A stretch of 64,000 bases of DNA from Platycnemis pennipes (Eukaryota; Arthropoda; Insecta; Odonata; Platycnemididae): contig OW121846.1 of the NCBI GenBank assembly GCA_933228895.1, positions 108,889,054 through 108,953,053 on the forward strand. Reading direction: 5' to 3'. Positions within the stretch are counted from its first letter, which is position 1, and every line of letters starts with the position of its first letter. Under the pieces are notes generated by a model. That model was given only the letters and a program-made list of their open reading frames with translations, was not told the DNA's origin and ran no database searches. Position numbers and translations under genes: made by a program. This document shows, one piece after another, positions 10,700 to 21,800 of this stretch.

Positions 10700-11560
10700 C
10701 AGCAGATCTTTTATTTAGTCCTTTATTCAATCTCCCTCGCTGCCATGTTCGTTTCGGCCGGTGCCGAAAACTCGATCACGACCATGGCATGAGAGAGATT
10801 GTCGAGGAGAACGATATCAGGCTTCGTCGCCTCCAATTGCCTGGAGGTGGAGAAAGAATAATCCCACCAGATCTTACACTTATCATTCTCCACGATTGAC
10901 TCGATGTCTCCAGGGACGTAAGGCAGCACCGGATTTGCATCTATACCGTAATGGTGTCTTGGATGGTAATACAACACCCGTAGAGCTGAGTTGTGCCAGT
11001 TTATATATGCGTTCTTCACATAAAAGCTGCAGCCGGAGAGTAGATACCCTTAAGTCTCCGGCTGCCTTCGGCACGCTCTGCATCTCGTGTCCATCACGTT
11101 TGCCCCAAAGATGAGGCGACGGTACACGAGGGTGTTGATGACAGCATCTTGGCATGCAAGCACGAATCCCTTGGTTTCAGACTTCAGACCTGCAGAGAGC
11201 AGGAAGGCGAACGTGAGCTCCTTCGATAGCCCATGCATTTCCAAGTTTCGATAGAAACTTCAATGCATAGGCTTCTCGGTATGCTTGCGGAGCAGGATCT
11301 TTTGCTCCGCATTCTTTATTTCGAGCTTTAACACGTCCACCTTCAGCGAAAAGATTGATTTGTCGCACGCTTCTCCGCTGGAAGTAAGGTCCAAGTCCAA
11401 ACAGCGTCTGCTGCCCTTTTCGTCACCTAGAATAGGAACGCCCCTTTGCCGACAATCTCGTGTTTCTTTACGAGCAGCATAAGGGGGTCCGTGCTGTGGA
11501 ACATGTGGCAAGCTGTATTAAGGACTACTCTGTCATGAAGGTACTCCAGGTTATTATTAT
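10700..11560 (-). pseudogene. R2-like LINE C-terminal region (zinc finger and REL-type endonuclease)
   Basis: Minus-strand pieces read, in order: EYLHDRVVLNTACHMFHSTD (about 11550->11490, end of the polymerase), a charged linker (about 11490->11260), GFVLACQDAVINTLVYRR and RCRACRRQPET (Cys-x2-Cys finger start, about 11180->11050), then RVLYYHPRHHYGIDANPVLP and ATKPDIVLLDNLSHAMVVIE (10980->10760). The KPDIVLL...VIEFSAP pattern resembles the PD-(D/E)XK site of restriction-enzyme-like endonucleases that follow the polymerase in R2-type LINEs. The His/Cys half of the finger is lost and frames shift several times. A polymerase fragment with the same downstream text is at 63345-64000. The family name is uncertain. 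Confidence 0.65.
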
Positions 11561-12092
11561 TATTACATATATGGAGCCAGAGATGCATTTCCTCTATAAT
11601 ACACATATCTATACTACTACTCTACTCTATACTACTATACAAATGTAATTGATATTCTGTGTTATAGAGGTTCAGAGAGACTTATCCAAATAATGGTAAC
11701 CTACATAGGTATCCAGGACTCTATAGCAGCCATTCCGAATGAACTGAATCGTAATAAACTGAGACTGAACAGCTTTAGCATGTAAAAAAACAATACAAAG
11801 CTCTGTTTGTTGACAATTGACTGGAAGAAACTTAGTCAATCACTTTTCACCGAAAATATTTTTTGTGAACAGTAACCTAGGTTTTGTAGCATCTGGATGT
11901 CACAGCAAACTCACGCCATGCTTAGATTTTATGACTACATTGTTCATAAAATAAAGCATAAATAATCTTTTTCATTACACTTGGTTTAATTGATGATGGT
12001 TGTGCCCATCAAGTATACTCTCAGGGATTCAGTCAATATCATGTCAGGCAAATCTTTGTCCAAGGCTGTTAGGCCTAGTGTTTCATACTCAC
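11561..12092. other. Gene-free stretch next to GBE1 exon 2
   Basis: This contains an ATT run (11553-11567) and AT-rich sequence. On the minus strand it starts intron 2 of GBE1 (donor GTGAGT at 12092->12087). I see no further GBE1 exon. Confidence 0.5.
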
Positions 12093-12597
12093 TGAAATCA
12101 CCCGTCAAATAAAGCTTATCTGCTCCAGGTGCCCATTCCCGTGAAGTGATGGAGTTGTCATCATTCACATGAAATCCAAAATATTTATACCCCTGGGTAA
12201 AGTTTTCCAGGCCCCCCTCTTGCTCGGAGACTTTATCGACGTAATCCTTATAGCAGGCGTATCTTCAGCATAAATTTGGAATGTAGGTATAAAATCAAAA
12301 CTCGAATCAGTTAGCGGTATAATTGTCATAACCCTCAAATTGATTCCAATTTGCTTAGCATTCCAAAACGTTATTTCCACGCAATGCACTGATGCAGTTT
12401 CATTGCCAAATAGTTTTTCATATTACGGCAAACAACCAAGGCGAGTTAAAAACTTATGCCATAAGTTTATTCAATAACACATACCGGCGACGAATTTCCT
12501 TCTCGTACGGTTTTAGATAAGGATCTCGCTCCAACATTAATTTAATATCGGGGACATCGACGTCCATAGGATCCATCGAAGAGTATTTTCCACCCAT
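12093..12597 (-). CDS. GBE1: 1,4-alpha-glucan branching enzyme, first two coding exons (partial gene)
   Basis: GBE1 makes the alpha-1,6 branches of glycogen in the cytosol. Exon 1 is 12597->12485 (start ATG, 37 codons plus 2 nt, donor GTATGT). It has the family N-terminus PDIKLMLERDPYLKPYEKEI. Exon 2 is 12262->12093 (acceptor after CTGAAG, donor GTGAGT) and encodes EQEGGLENFTQGYKYFGFHV then SITSREWAPGADKLYLTGDF, the start of the CBM48-like module. The junction restores an Arg codon, giving RRRYACYKDY. Exon 2 ends in phase 1 with an A, as expected if the next codon is the Asn of the family's GDFNGW motif; this supports the splice. The glycosyl-hydrolase 13 catalytic part is not seen. Either intron 2 exceeds 12 kb and leaves the window, or the locus was broken. 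Start chosen as the first Met upstream of the conserved block. Confidence 0.9.
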
Positions 12598-13199
12598 ATT
12601 ATCATAAAATTCGAACAACGTTCAAGTTCTCACAACCTCAGGATATGCCCTTGGTTTGAAAGTCATTCGTATCCTACGTAACAGGCGCACGGTTCATGTA
12701 ACACAAGCAAGTTTTCAAGGTATAGTATAGAAGAAGAAAAAAATTCCCATTGAAAATAAGGAATCCACATAACTACTACAACGCCATGATGTCGAAAGAG
12801 GGAATTAGATCTGCCGACAACTGAGCAAGCGAGCGATACGTTCACGAACATACGTTCGCATACTTTCGTGGACACTGCTGATTAAGGCCAACTGCCCCAA
12901 GAGAGTGGAGTATTTTCATTGGAATTTGAGTTATCCTTGCCAATCGGGATCATAATGGAAGGTTTAACCAGTTTTACTTCCATGGCTCTATACGTATGGT
13001 GCCGAATCCGGCTACCCACATTCCTGCTATGGCGGTTTATTTAAATTCTTACGATAGGAGAACATAATATTCTAATTATTTTATCGCAAATTATACTTAC
13101 ATGATGGTCATTTTCTGTGTTCCAATTTAGTCAGGAGAACTTTCTGAAATAATATTTTTGGAATGCTGGTGAAGGAAAGGCAAAAATCGGAGAAATTCG
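12598..13199. other. GBE1 upstream flank
   Basis: This should hold the GBE1 5' UTR and promoter (minus strand). I see no convincing TATA box or initiator and no other gene. Confidence 0.4.
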
Positions 13200-13510
13200 T
13201 TTACATCTAGTATATACCTCAACAGCATACCATATACCAAAAACAATAGATACATGTATGCCATACGTATACCCAATGCTTACCAACTTCAGGATGTAAG
13301 CCGGTATACAACTGGTATATGGCTACCTCTCTATGATCAACATGTACTCCATTATGTATACATACCAAATGGCTAGATGTCCTATTTCCAGATGTATACC
13401 GTATATGGCTATAAAGACACACTTATACCATATTTAGCTGCTAGAATTATACCGATTATGGCTACTAGACTTATACTGTATTTGGCTATCATTATTATAC
13501 CTTAAAGTGG
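13200..13510. repeat. TATACC/GGCTA minisatellite
   Basis: Degenerate units of roughly 25-30 bp alternate TATACC or TATACTG with TTGGCTA or ATGGCTA. They are clearest at 13395-13505 (TTATACCATATTTAGCTGC, TTATACCGATTATGGCTAC, TTATACTGTATTTGGCTATC). The array decays toward 13200. Confidence 0.75.
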
Positions 13511-14629
13511 ATCATCGGAGACTAAATGAAGCTTCCATTTTGAGCATCACGGAGTTTAGATGTGGTTCTTCTTGTGCAAGAGTAGACAGAAAGAGAGGCA
13601 AGCCTATAAAGCTATAGCTTTAAAAGTGACAATGGGCGTAATTAAAATAGATGACATACATCGAGTTGTGAACAGAGAACAAAAAAATATTATTTTCTTC
13701 AATATCAGCATAGCCAAAAGATTTTTAATTCAAATTATCCATAATATTTCAAATAAGCCAAACAAAAAAATAGAAAGAATGAAGTACCATTAGATAAATA
13801 AAGAATGCTGAAGACAATGGATTGAAAACTGCTTTTAATACATCAAAAAACATGATTAAAGGAAGCACAGAAACATCACAGTCTTGTCAAGATACATTTC
13901 AGAGATATTGGATTCAGTCTTCAAATCAATTTTGAGGAAGGTAAGCATAATATGGATTTTGTGGGATTACCATTTTCTAATGTTTATAATTTCCCTTTAT
14001 ATGTGAAGTGCAACTGTCAATTTATCTTCTTTGGCATCAGAATATACAGGTGTTAATTATACACTGGAAACTATTTGGGCATTTTCAGGGTAATCCTGAA
14101 CATTTAGGAGCATTCATTAAATATTGTCGATCCGCCACCCTTTTTCCTTTGAGTCCACAGCCTAATTTTCAGGTGGGCATAATACGAATGTTGTGTGATT
14201 TCCCCTTTCTAATCCTTTATTACTTTCTCCTAATATGAAAAAAAATCTCTTATTAATTTTGAATCTTTAGCGACAAAATATGCACTCTTAGTACAGGCTA
14301 TAGCCTTCCTAGGGTTCGCCTGGTTCTCACTGAAACAGTGAAAAGTCAGACATATTTTGCGCTTGGGAAATTACTTCAAGTAAACCCTGATGCTTCAAGT
14401 TCTTGAGAAATAACTCCAAGCAACTCCTAGGAAATCTCAACCATTTATGAGCAATCATTACATTTTTTTCATATCTCCACCCCTTTTTTCTTTGAGCCTA
14501 CAACAAAATTTTAAGGCAAGCATTATGTGGATTTTGTGCGAATTTCGATTTCTAATTCTTTTCAAATCTCTCCAAATGTCGAGGAAATACCAAATGCAAT
14601 TCAATTCAATTTCTAATTCCTTTTAAGTA
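13511..14629. other. Gene-free stretch
   Basis: No domain is recognised. Three loosely similar blocks near 13920-14000, 14090-14220 and 14430-14560 share GTGNGATTNCNNTTTCTAAT-like text, suggesting an old tandem triplication. 14605-14650 repeats TCCAAATGTCGA(G/A)GAAATACC of 14570-14595. Confidence 0.4.
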
Positions 14630-14639
14630 TCTCCAAATG

Positions 14640-15330
14640 TCGAAGAAATACCCTCAGGTGCTACTTTTTGGAGTGAATTCATGATGAAAATAAAAATGAC
14701 TTGGTACATTACAAACCTTTTATTGCAACAACTGACTGCCGTTTCGACGACTAAGGTATCATTATCAAGGCAAACCAAAGAGTGAAGGAATTGGCTTAAA
14801 TACAAAACAGCAGGGGGGAAGGTGACATATTGAGGTATGCTGGGAGGAGGGGGAGGTGATTCACTTGCAGTTAACTTAGACAAGGAGTTCATTTGGTAGG
14901 AAGATGGAGGGGGGGGTGGTAACGCATTCCCGAGGTTGAAGTTTTGTGGTGAGAGGAGGGTGCGGAGGGGCTGGTGTGGTAGGGGACATTTTACAAAGTG
15001 TGATGATTTAAACTCTGTCGTGTCATTTAAAATAATTATATTCTGAGATTTAGTGTGTTCTACAATTTCGTATCGTTCTAAAAAATCCAGTTTAAAACGT
15101 TTGTCACACACATGTATAACATGAAAATTAAAATCTGTGCACGTCCAGGGTCTATCAAACGTTTGGCAAAGGTGGAATTATCATCTTGGTTTTTGCACTC
15201 CTCTTGTGTTCATTCACACATGTGGAAAACTTCTGTCCAGTTTGTGTGATGTATTCACCATTACAATCCGAGCACTTTTAACATATAAACACCACTCTTT
15301 ATTGAAGGTTCAAGTGTATCTTTGGAATTA
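14640..15330 (-). pseudogene. Penelope-like retroelement C-terminus (GIY-YIG endonuclease relic)
   Basis: From about 15300 the minus strand reads CSDCNGEYITQTGQKFSTCV NEHKRSAK, a GIY-YIG nuclease core (here EYITQTGQ where EYIGQTGR-like text is usual). After a frame change at about 15110 come CDKRFKLDFLERYEIVEHTK and ILNDTTEFKSSHF. GIY-YIG fused behind reverse transcriptase is the hallmark of Penelope-like elements. The 3' part (14690-14790) has GATAATGATACCTTAGTCGT followed by CGAAACGGCAGTC, the kind of terminal block found in these elements. The polymerase is absent and stops or frameshifts are present, so this is a dead 5'-truncated copy. The proline-rich stretch in the open frame is insertion or UTR-derived. 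Confidence 0.7.
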
Positions 15331-15426
15331 AACAGTAATTCATCTAAAGTTGAGGGGTTATAACAACATTGAGGGTTTTCATCTCTCTAAATGTGTTAAA
15401 CACTACTAATACAGTGAAAATTCCTC

Positions 15427-15478
15427 GAAGCATTGGCTTTATGGGTGTTATATACAACACCCGTAAGGCCAATGCTTC
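15427..15478. repeat. Near-perfect hairpin, about 26-bp arms
   Basis: GAAGCATTGGCTTTATGGGT is mirrored by ACCCGTAAGGCCAATGCTTC with only a few mismatches and almost no loop. Inverted-terminal or palindromic element core is likely. Confidence 0.8.
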
Positions 15479-16714
15479 TGCAGGCCTCCACAGAAAACGG
15501 CTCTGCAGACCCTTGTGATATCGAAGATCAAACGCCACCTCCACCTCCTGCCTATCTCTCTCTCAAGCAATTCCATGACCAACTTGACCCATGGTGCCCC
15601 TCCGTGTCAACTAGGAAAGCCCAGGCCACCCGATTGGGGAAGGGGTGTTTTGTATCATAATCAGTTGCAGCTGCATTTATTTCCTTGTTTCGACCAAATT
15701 TGAAAAGAGCGAAGAAGCCATCGAGAACAGATCGCTGCAACAGAATTGGACTGGAAGGGCCAAACCATTGAGTTTCTTTTATTTTCGTGCCTTTTGAGAT
15801 GGAAAGTGACAGATCTTCAAAGAAAAAAAACATGAAACGGTATAGAGGAATGAGAAGGAAACATATCTTTTGAGGAAAAATGGAAATTTGAAGAAAAAGT
15901 GTGCAGGAAAGGTAAGTATTTTTATATTATATGTATACATTTTTTTATTATTTGGGGCATGGGTATCTGCAGCAATAAATTTCCTTTCACATACCATTTA
16001 TAATATATAGTGGAGCTTAGCAAATTACACCATCTAATTAGTGAAACAGTTTCAGTGAATTCAAAACAGCCGCAGATCTCATTAGCATCCTGGAAAGAGG
16101 AATAGCCATAGAGTACATACCAAGGATTACCAATAATTTTCATATTGGAGTGGTCCTATGAATATTTTTTCTTTCGTATTCAGTATTTATTCACAATCTC
16201 AAAATTATTTTACTTGTCTTTAAACTTACTTACTTTAAACCGTATTTGCCCAAATTATTTTTTGGCTACAAACTTTTTAAACATTTTTCGTTAGTTTAAC
16301 ATATGTTAAATGCGTAAATGATATTCTCATGAAGTTAACCCTTTTAATTGTTTTATGGTTTTATGGTTTTAATTTACTACAATTGTTTAGTAAATGATAT
16401 TCTTATGAAGTTAACCCTTAGAACTTTAATAATGCTATGTCCCAATTTTGGAACACTGGGATCGAATGGGAGCACAAAGAAAAATCTGCTATGCAGTGAA
16501 TATTTTATTTAAATCACCTTTTAAGATGAGAATGTTGTTAGTACACTTAATTGATTCACATGATATTTTTGAAAACGGACATCGAGTAAATTTACATAAC
16601 ATTTTTCACAACATTTTATTCAATTTTTTTTCTACAGAGCACATGTTTTTTTGCGGCGTTAACAATCCACTGATCAGTGCGATCATACATTATTTGACTA
16701 GGAATTCATAGAAG
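15479..16714. other. Gene-free stretch
   Basis: No gene is recognised. A short direct repeat (GTAAATGATATTCT-ATGAAGTTAACCCTT type) occurs at about 16315-16345 and 16391-16420. Confidence 0.45.
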
Positions 16715-17060
16715 TCTTTTGAAGACTTTGGTCTCCCTCCTCCAGCTGATGGCCTGCCATATTTCTTCAAATACACTAGAAAAATATGTCTTCTGGATCC
16801 TAGATAATCTAGATCTTTGTTATTTTTCCTGAACAACTGCCATGAATTGTAAACAAAGGAATCCAACCAAAAGCAGAATAAGGGCCACCACCACTTGTTT
16901 ATCTAATTCATAGGCTATAATTTTAGATTTTTTCATCCATCCTATTCCCTCTTCCCATGAAATGGTTATATTGAGATGACATGTGGTTAAGAAATTGGCA
17001 TTTTTTTCTTTCGGCGTAAACCCACCTGCTGGCAGTACCAATCAGAAATACTGAGTCACA
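16715..17060 (-). pseudogene. piggyBac-type transposase C-terminal relic
   Basis: Minus-strand 16925->16725 reads WWWPLFCFWLDSFVYNSWQL followed by FRKNNKDLDYLGSRRHIFLV and YLKKYGRPSAGG. The K-x-WWWPLF...NSWQL pattern is the end of the DDE_Tnp_1_7 domain of piggyBac transposases, which cut and paste at TTAA. The frame differs from the longer open frame through the same DNA (16820-17041), whose hydrophobic product is a shadow. The upstream catalytic Asp residues are not recovered. A dead fragment. Confidence 0.75.
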
Positions 17061-17296
17061 CTAACTTATCAAAAGAACCTTTCTATTGTCATTCCACGAA
17101 GTTATAGTACAATTTGAATAAGTATGAGAACAATAGTCATAATTTCCTCTACTTAATTTTCTTCTTTAGTCAACTTCAGATATTGGACAGCCATCCAATC
17201 AATTTTTCATCACTGTTTCTGTGTAACCATATCCTAATTTTGTCATTCTATCTACCAGCTATAGTGAAGAGAAAAACCTGTCCGCATTTCTTTTAA

Positions 17297-17596
17297 ATGA
17301 CAATCACCACCCTTGACAAGCAGAACACACACAAAATCCCCACCATCTCCTTAGCCGAAGTGGACAGGCACATGAGGATCCTCACACCGATGGAGGGGAG
17401 CATAACCGAAATTCATCGTTCCGTCATCCTGATCGGTGCCATCAGTGGGGCAACGGTTCTTGTCCTGGTCCTGATGTGGTGCTACCATGCCCGTGGACAT
17501 CACGGTACTTGGAAGATTCCCCTTCCTCCAGTCGCATCAGCCCCGACCCAAGTGCAGCACCCATCCAAGTGTACACTCTCCCACAGTGCAAAATGA
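17297..17596 (+). CDS. Unrecognised 99-aa membrane-protein-like ORF
   Basis: I do not recognise this protein. It is compositionally ordinary (GC-richer than the surroundings), with one hydrophobic segment at about residues 43-61 (SVILIGAISGATVLVLVLMW) followed by a basic-aromatic CYHARGHHG and a proline-rich tail. One transmembrane helix near the C-terminus with a short cytoplasmic tail would fit the end of an envelope-like protein of an LTR element, but there is no polymerase, LTR or splice evidence beside it. It may be a transposon remnant or chance. Start is simply the first Met. Confidence 0.25.
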   Translation: MTITTLDKQNTHKIPTISLAEVDRHMRILTPMEGSITEIHRSVILIGAISGATVLVLVLMWCYHARGHHGTWKIPLPPVASAPTQVQHPSKCTLSHSAK

Positions 17597-18546
17597 AAGT
17601 GGAAAATACTTTTCCCAAAACCAATCCCCGCTAATCCCCATGTGATATGTGATTTAGTGGCAGTTAGTAAAAGTTAGCACGACGGTGGAACCAGACAAAG
17701 CAGAAGTAGTGTGTATCCTTGTGTTGTTATTATACACCAAGTGCCCCGCGAACTTGTGAACAAAGGACACAAGTCCCAAGAAGTGTCATTGAGTGAGCAA
17801 TGTGATTCTGAGTCGTGAAAACTAACAGTGATTTTTGAGCAATGCAATGTAAGTGGTAAATTAAGAACCAAAAGCAAGAACCAAAGTTAAGAACCGAACC
17901 GGAACCAGATCTAATAACAACCCTTCCAAGCAGATACAGAAGATTAAGGACTTATGTTTGGCTCTAGGAATGTGGGTCTGACATACATTGGTGTCAGAAT
18001 GAGAAACAACAATAAAAGAGAGTTCTATGACATAAACAATTTTATTACTGTACATACAGTTAACTTCCTGAATCAACTTGGATTTGTTGATAAAGATGAT
18101 TCAACGTGAAATCAATAACTTGCATGAATGAGCATTATGTATACATGTACAAGTCTAATATATATTTTTTTAAACACTAATTGGTATATTTTTGTCATGG
18201 TGAATGAATTTGGCATATAAGGCACTTCTTACTCTACTCTGGTGGCAAAAATTATTGGTCCCATACTGGATTTAATATGTCAACTTAACACCACACACGA
18301 ATGTTGACATTCATGGAAAAGTAACAGAAAAATCTCAAAGCAAATTTTAAAATAAAGATAAGATTTGAAGATATGTAGAAATAAAAGTAGCTCTTTACAT
18401 TTCAAATGTATTTTGAAATTTTTCTCAAGAGAGCACTCCATATATGTTTAATTGACCTTGGTTACCAATCAAACATTCTTCACATCAAAAAAACTTCAGA
18501 TTTATAGCTCATAAGAGACAGGCATGTATTCCTGGTTATAATCACA
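17597..18546. other. Stretch between GBE1 and DBT 3' end
   Basis: No gene is seen. The part nearest 18546 is downstream of the DBT polyadenylation candidate. Confidence 0.45.
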
Positions 18547-18552
18547 TTTATT
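18547..18552 (-). promoter_or_regulatory. Candidate DBT polyadenylation signal
   Basis: AATAAA on the minus strand lies about 100 nt after the DBT stop codon, a normal spacing for a short 3' UTR. Other AATAAA copies occur further on, so the choice is tentative. Confidence 0.45.
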
Positions 18553-18649
18553 GAGCATCAGCTCTAAATAACACAACAATTAACTAAATAACTTGAATGT
18601 GAGAACTGTAGTAGGCGCACCGAGAGGTCAGTTCACTCAATGACCCAGG

Positions 18650-18817
18650 TCATTTCAAATGAAGCAGCATGGTTGAAGGATTTTCTATATATTGCTTCCA
18701 CAAATTTGAGAACCTAGCAATTGTTGCACCATCTAAAACTCTGTGGTCAGCAGACCAACTAATGTTGAGTATTGATGCTCTAATTACATGGCCCTCAGCA
18801 TCAAACCGAGGAATAAT
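18650..18817 (-). CDS. DBT: DBT exon 9 (active site, stop)
   Basis: [20 protein letters not shown], then [20 protein letters not shown] and a short end MLLHLK-stop. His and Asp of HRVLDG form the transacylase active site. TGA at 18652-18650. Confidence 0.97.
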   Translation of the reverse strand: MIPRFDAEGHVIRASILNISWSADHRVLDGATIARFSNLWKQYIENPSTMLLHLK

Positions 18818-21800
18818 CTGTAAGTAAATTTATTAAAAACATCACAAATTGAACATTTTTCCCATAGGACAATTGCGAATGCATGGTAAAACTACCTAAA
18901 ATAATATGTTCACACATAACATTTAATCCATTCATCAGGACTAAACATAGCGGAAGAAATGTGGTCCGTGGTTCAATTCCCAGTCCAGGTGCATTTTTTC
19001 AAATGGCAATTAATTTGAATACATAGTGGAAGAATGATAAAAGCGTGTTGATACAAGTTGATTATCAATTTTCCGGCATTCTCTGGTCCAGAACCTCATT
19101 TATCTAGACAAAATAACAATCAGAACTCTAAAATTACCACTCCCACAAGACTACATTTGGAGAGGGTTTTCACGATGGCAGATGGTGTGCCGTGTTGATG
19201 AGTGTTGTGCAATGAAATTTTTCATTCTAAAGAGGAAATACTCATTTGTGAGTTCAGTTGTATGTCGAAATATCATATTGAGTGTACTGGTCTTAATTTT
19301 ACTTGTTGCAGAACCCTGAAAAGTGTCTGGTGCTTGCATATCGATACAGTTGTTGGGCAGTTATTTCGTCCTGCCATTTCTAAGATTTATTGAGTATGCT
19401 CGACAAGACGGCATCATCCCAAACAGATCTAACCTCCAGAGTCCTTGATCTTCATCAAATATTGAAGCCCACAAAGGAGTAATTAGGCAACAATCTAACA
19501 AAATTCAATTGCTTAAAGAGGAAATTCGATCGCTTCAACCAGCCTTGTCCCAATGTGTACCACATCAAAGCAGTTCACCTGCTACTTCAAATGCAGTTGC
19601 AGATACATCTGAAAATGTCCAAAAGTGCCTTCCTAATTTAAAAATGATTTGTGTGCATCATCCCAGTGAAAAATGTCAACAAACTTCCGTGAGAGAAAGT
19701 GCTCATTCCAAACCTGACAAAGAGAAAGTCAAAGATTGTTGTTGCAACTGCTGCGACCGATGACCCCTTATCTGGTATTCCAAGGAAAGCCCATATTCAT
19801 GAGTGGATTTTTTTAGGGAGACTCTTACCATTACACCTCTTATGGGTAAGGACTATGTTTTCAAGAAAATTCCACGTAAGACTGTTGAGATCGAGCAATT
19901 GAAGGTGACAAAAGGAGTGTATGCATCCTTGTGTGTGTCTGTTGATGATATCCTCAATAATACAATATATTCTCTATCCTTCTAGCCTGTTTATTCCTAG
20001 TGAAGCTGTTTTTTTTTGGGAAAGCTCATGCTAATATCCCACCAGATTAATTGCCCCGGGCACTTGTGCATGAAACGCTATACCATCCGGAGTGGAGAAG
20101 GTAGTAAGAGTATGAAATATTTGGTAATGGACCCCACAACACCTGTGAAGATTAAATGTCATGCTGCTGCCAAATATGTACTTTTGGACAATGGCTATTG
20201 TATGTACACAAACGGGATGTAACGAAGTTTTTATTTGAAAAAAAACTAACCGCAACGTAAAGCAAAACTCGATAAAGAAGATAGAGATTTAGGAATTTGT
20301 GTCCTTTAATTGTATTGTCATTCCTTTATAAAATAATCCTTCACTGCAATCTCACTTCTCCATTCCACCTAGTTATGGAAATACAGTTTCCCTAAATGCA
20401 ATACCTAGCTAGTCAATTTAAATAGGTGAAATAATATCGAGTATTTTGGTAAATATATTAACTTTATTCTACATATTGATAACTGAAACAATGGAAATTT
20501 TTATTACTCAGGGTGCTCAAGTTATTAACCTGAGAAAATTATGTGCAAGTCCTGCTTTGCATTTCAAAAAAATTTTTCCAAAATTGAACTTCAAAAATTG
20601 GGGGAGATATTCAGTGAAATACGGTAATTTGTGCAAAAGAAGAATAAAGATTATTATTATTACATTATGCACTGGAAATTCTAACAGGGGGAGATAACTC
20701 ATAAATGCATATACAAAAAGGAAAGGAAACACTATGAAATATGGAAAGAACAATGGCGTTGTACCACCTGAAGATCAAGAAAGAGAAAACTAAGGTACTG
20801 TACACAATAGGAGACAAGAAGCCAAGACGAACATTAAATCAGGAAAACAAAAACTTGAGGAGGTGAAAAAGTATCATTATCTAGGAAGCAGAGTACAGTA
20901 AGTTCTCGACTTACGTGGATCCGAGTTACGCGGATCCGGAGTTACAAGGATGCTCGGTTAGGCCGGTGACATGCTTGCGTTTTCTCCGCATTTCTGTTGC
21001 CACGAAAGATAGGTCGACGCGGAGTTAATTATCTACTCTATAGATGATGCCCATTGTCCATCACAGCTAAATAGAAAGATAGAACACGTTCTTGCAGCAG
21101 ACAGACTTGGGTTTCCATTGTGATTAGATCGTAAAGATCGTTATTCATCAAGCTCGAGAAAGTTTTCTCATAAAATCATTATAATCGTCTTATGTGTTTG
21201 TTTTGGATGTGAACCCTCATAATGGCTGAGAAACATAAGAGTGGCGAGATTTCTACAAGAGGTAAAAAGAAAAGGCAGGTTATAAGTTTGGAAACGAAAC
21301 TGGAAATTATTAAGAAACATGACAAAGGTGAAAAGTTTGTGGAAATTGCACGTGCTTATGGGATGAATCCCATATGAATGGGATGATGAGTCAACAGTGA
21401 GAACAATTGCACATGATTAAAGTCGAATTAAAGAGCACCTTAAAAGTTCTGCTCCGATTCAGTCAACAATAATCACGAAGAAAAGGGGCACATTTACGGA
21501 AGAGATGCAGAAACTATTGTGTTTTTGGATCAAAGACCAGTTTCAACGACGAATGGCATTAAGCCTTAGGCTGATACAGGAAAAATCCTCGAGTCTCTTT
21601 AACGATCTGAAACTCAAGCATGGTGAGAGTGGCAGTACTCTCAGCGCGAGTGTAGGATGGTTCAATAGGTTTAAAGCACGTGCTAAACTACATAATATTA
21701 AAGTCACAGGTGAAGCTGCCAGTGCAGACACAACAGCAGCAGCAGAGTTTCCCAAGTTTTTGGCTGATGTAATCGAAAGCGAGGATTATCGACCATATCA

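Noticed and set aside
1..12092. Further GBE1 exons
   Set aside because: I looked on the minus strand for the GDFNGW continuation and the catalytic GH13 motifs and saw none, although a very short exon could be missed.
14623..15111. 162-aa ORF with polyproline
   Set aside because: It joins a Penelope fragment to tail and purine-rich DNA; not an intact gene.
16820..17041. 73-aa ORF with a strongly hydrophobic C-terminal half, membrane-protein-like
   Set aside because: It overlaps the piggyBac relic in another frame; WWWPLF in the true frame becomes VVVALI here, so it is a shadow.
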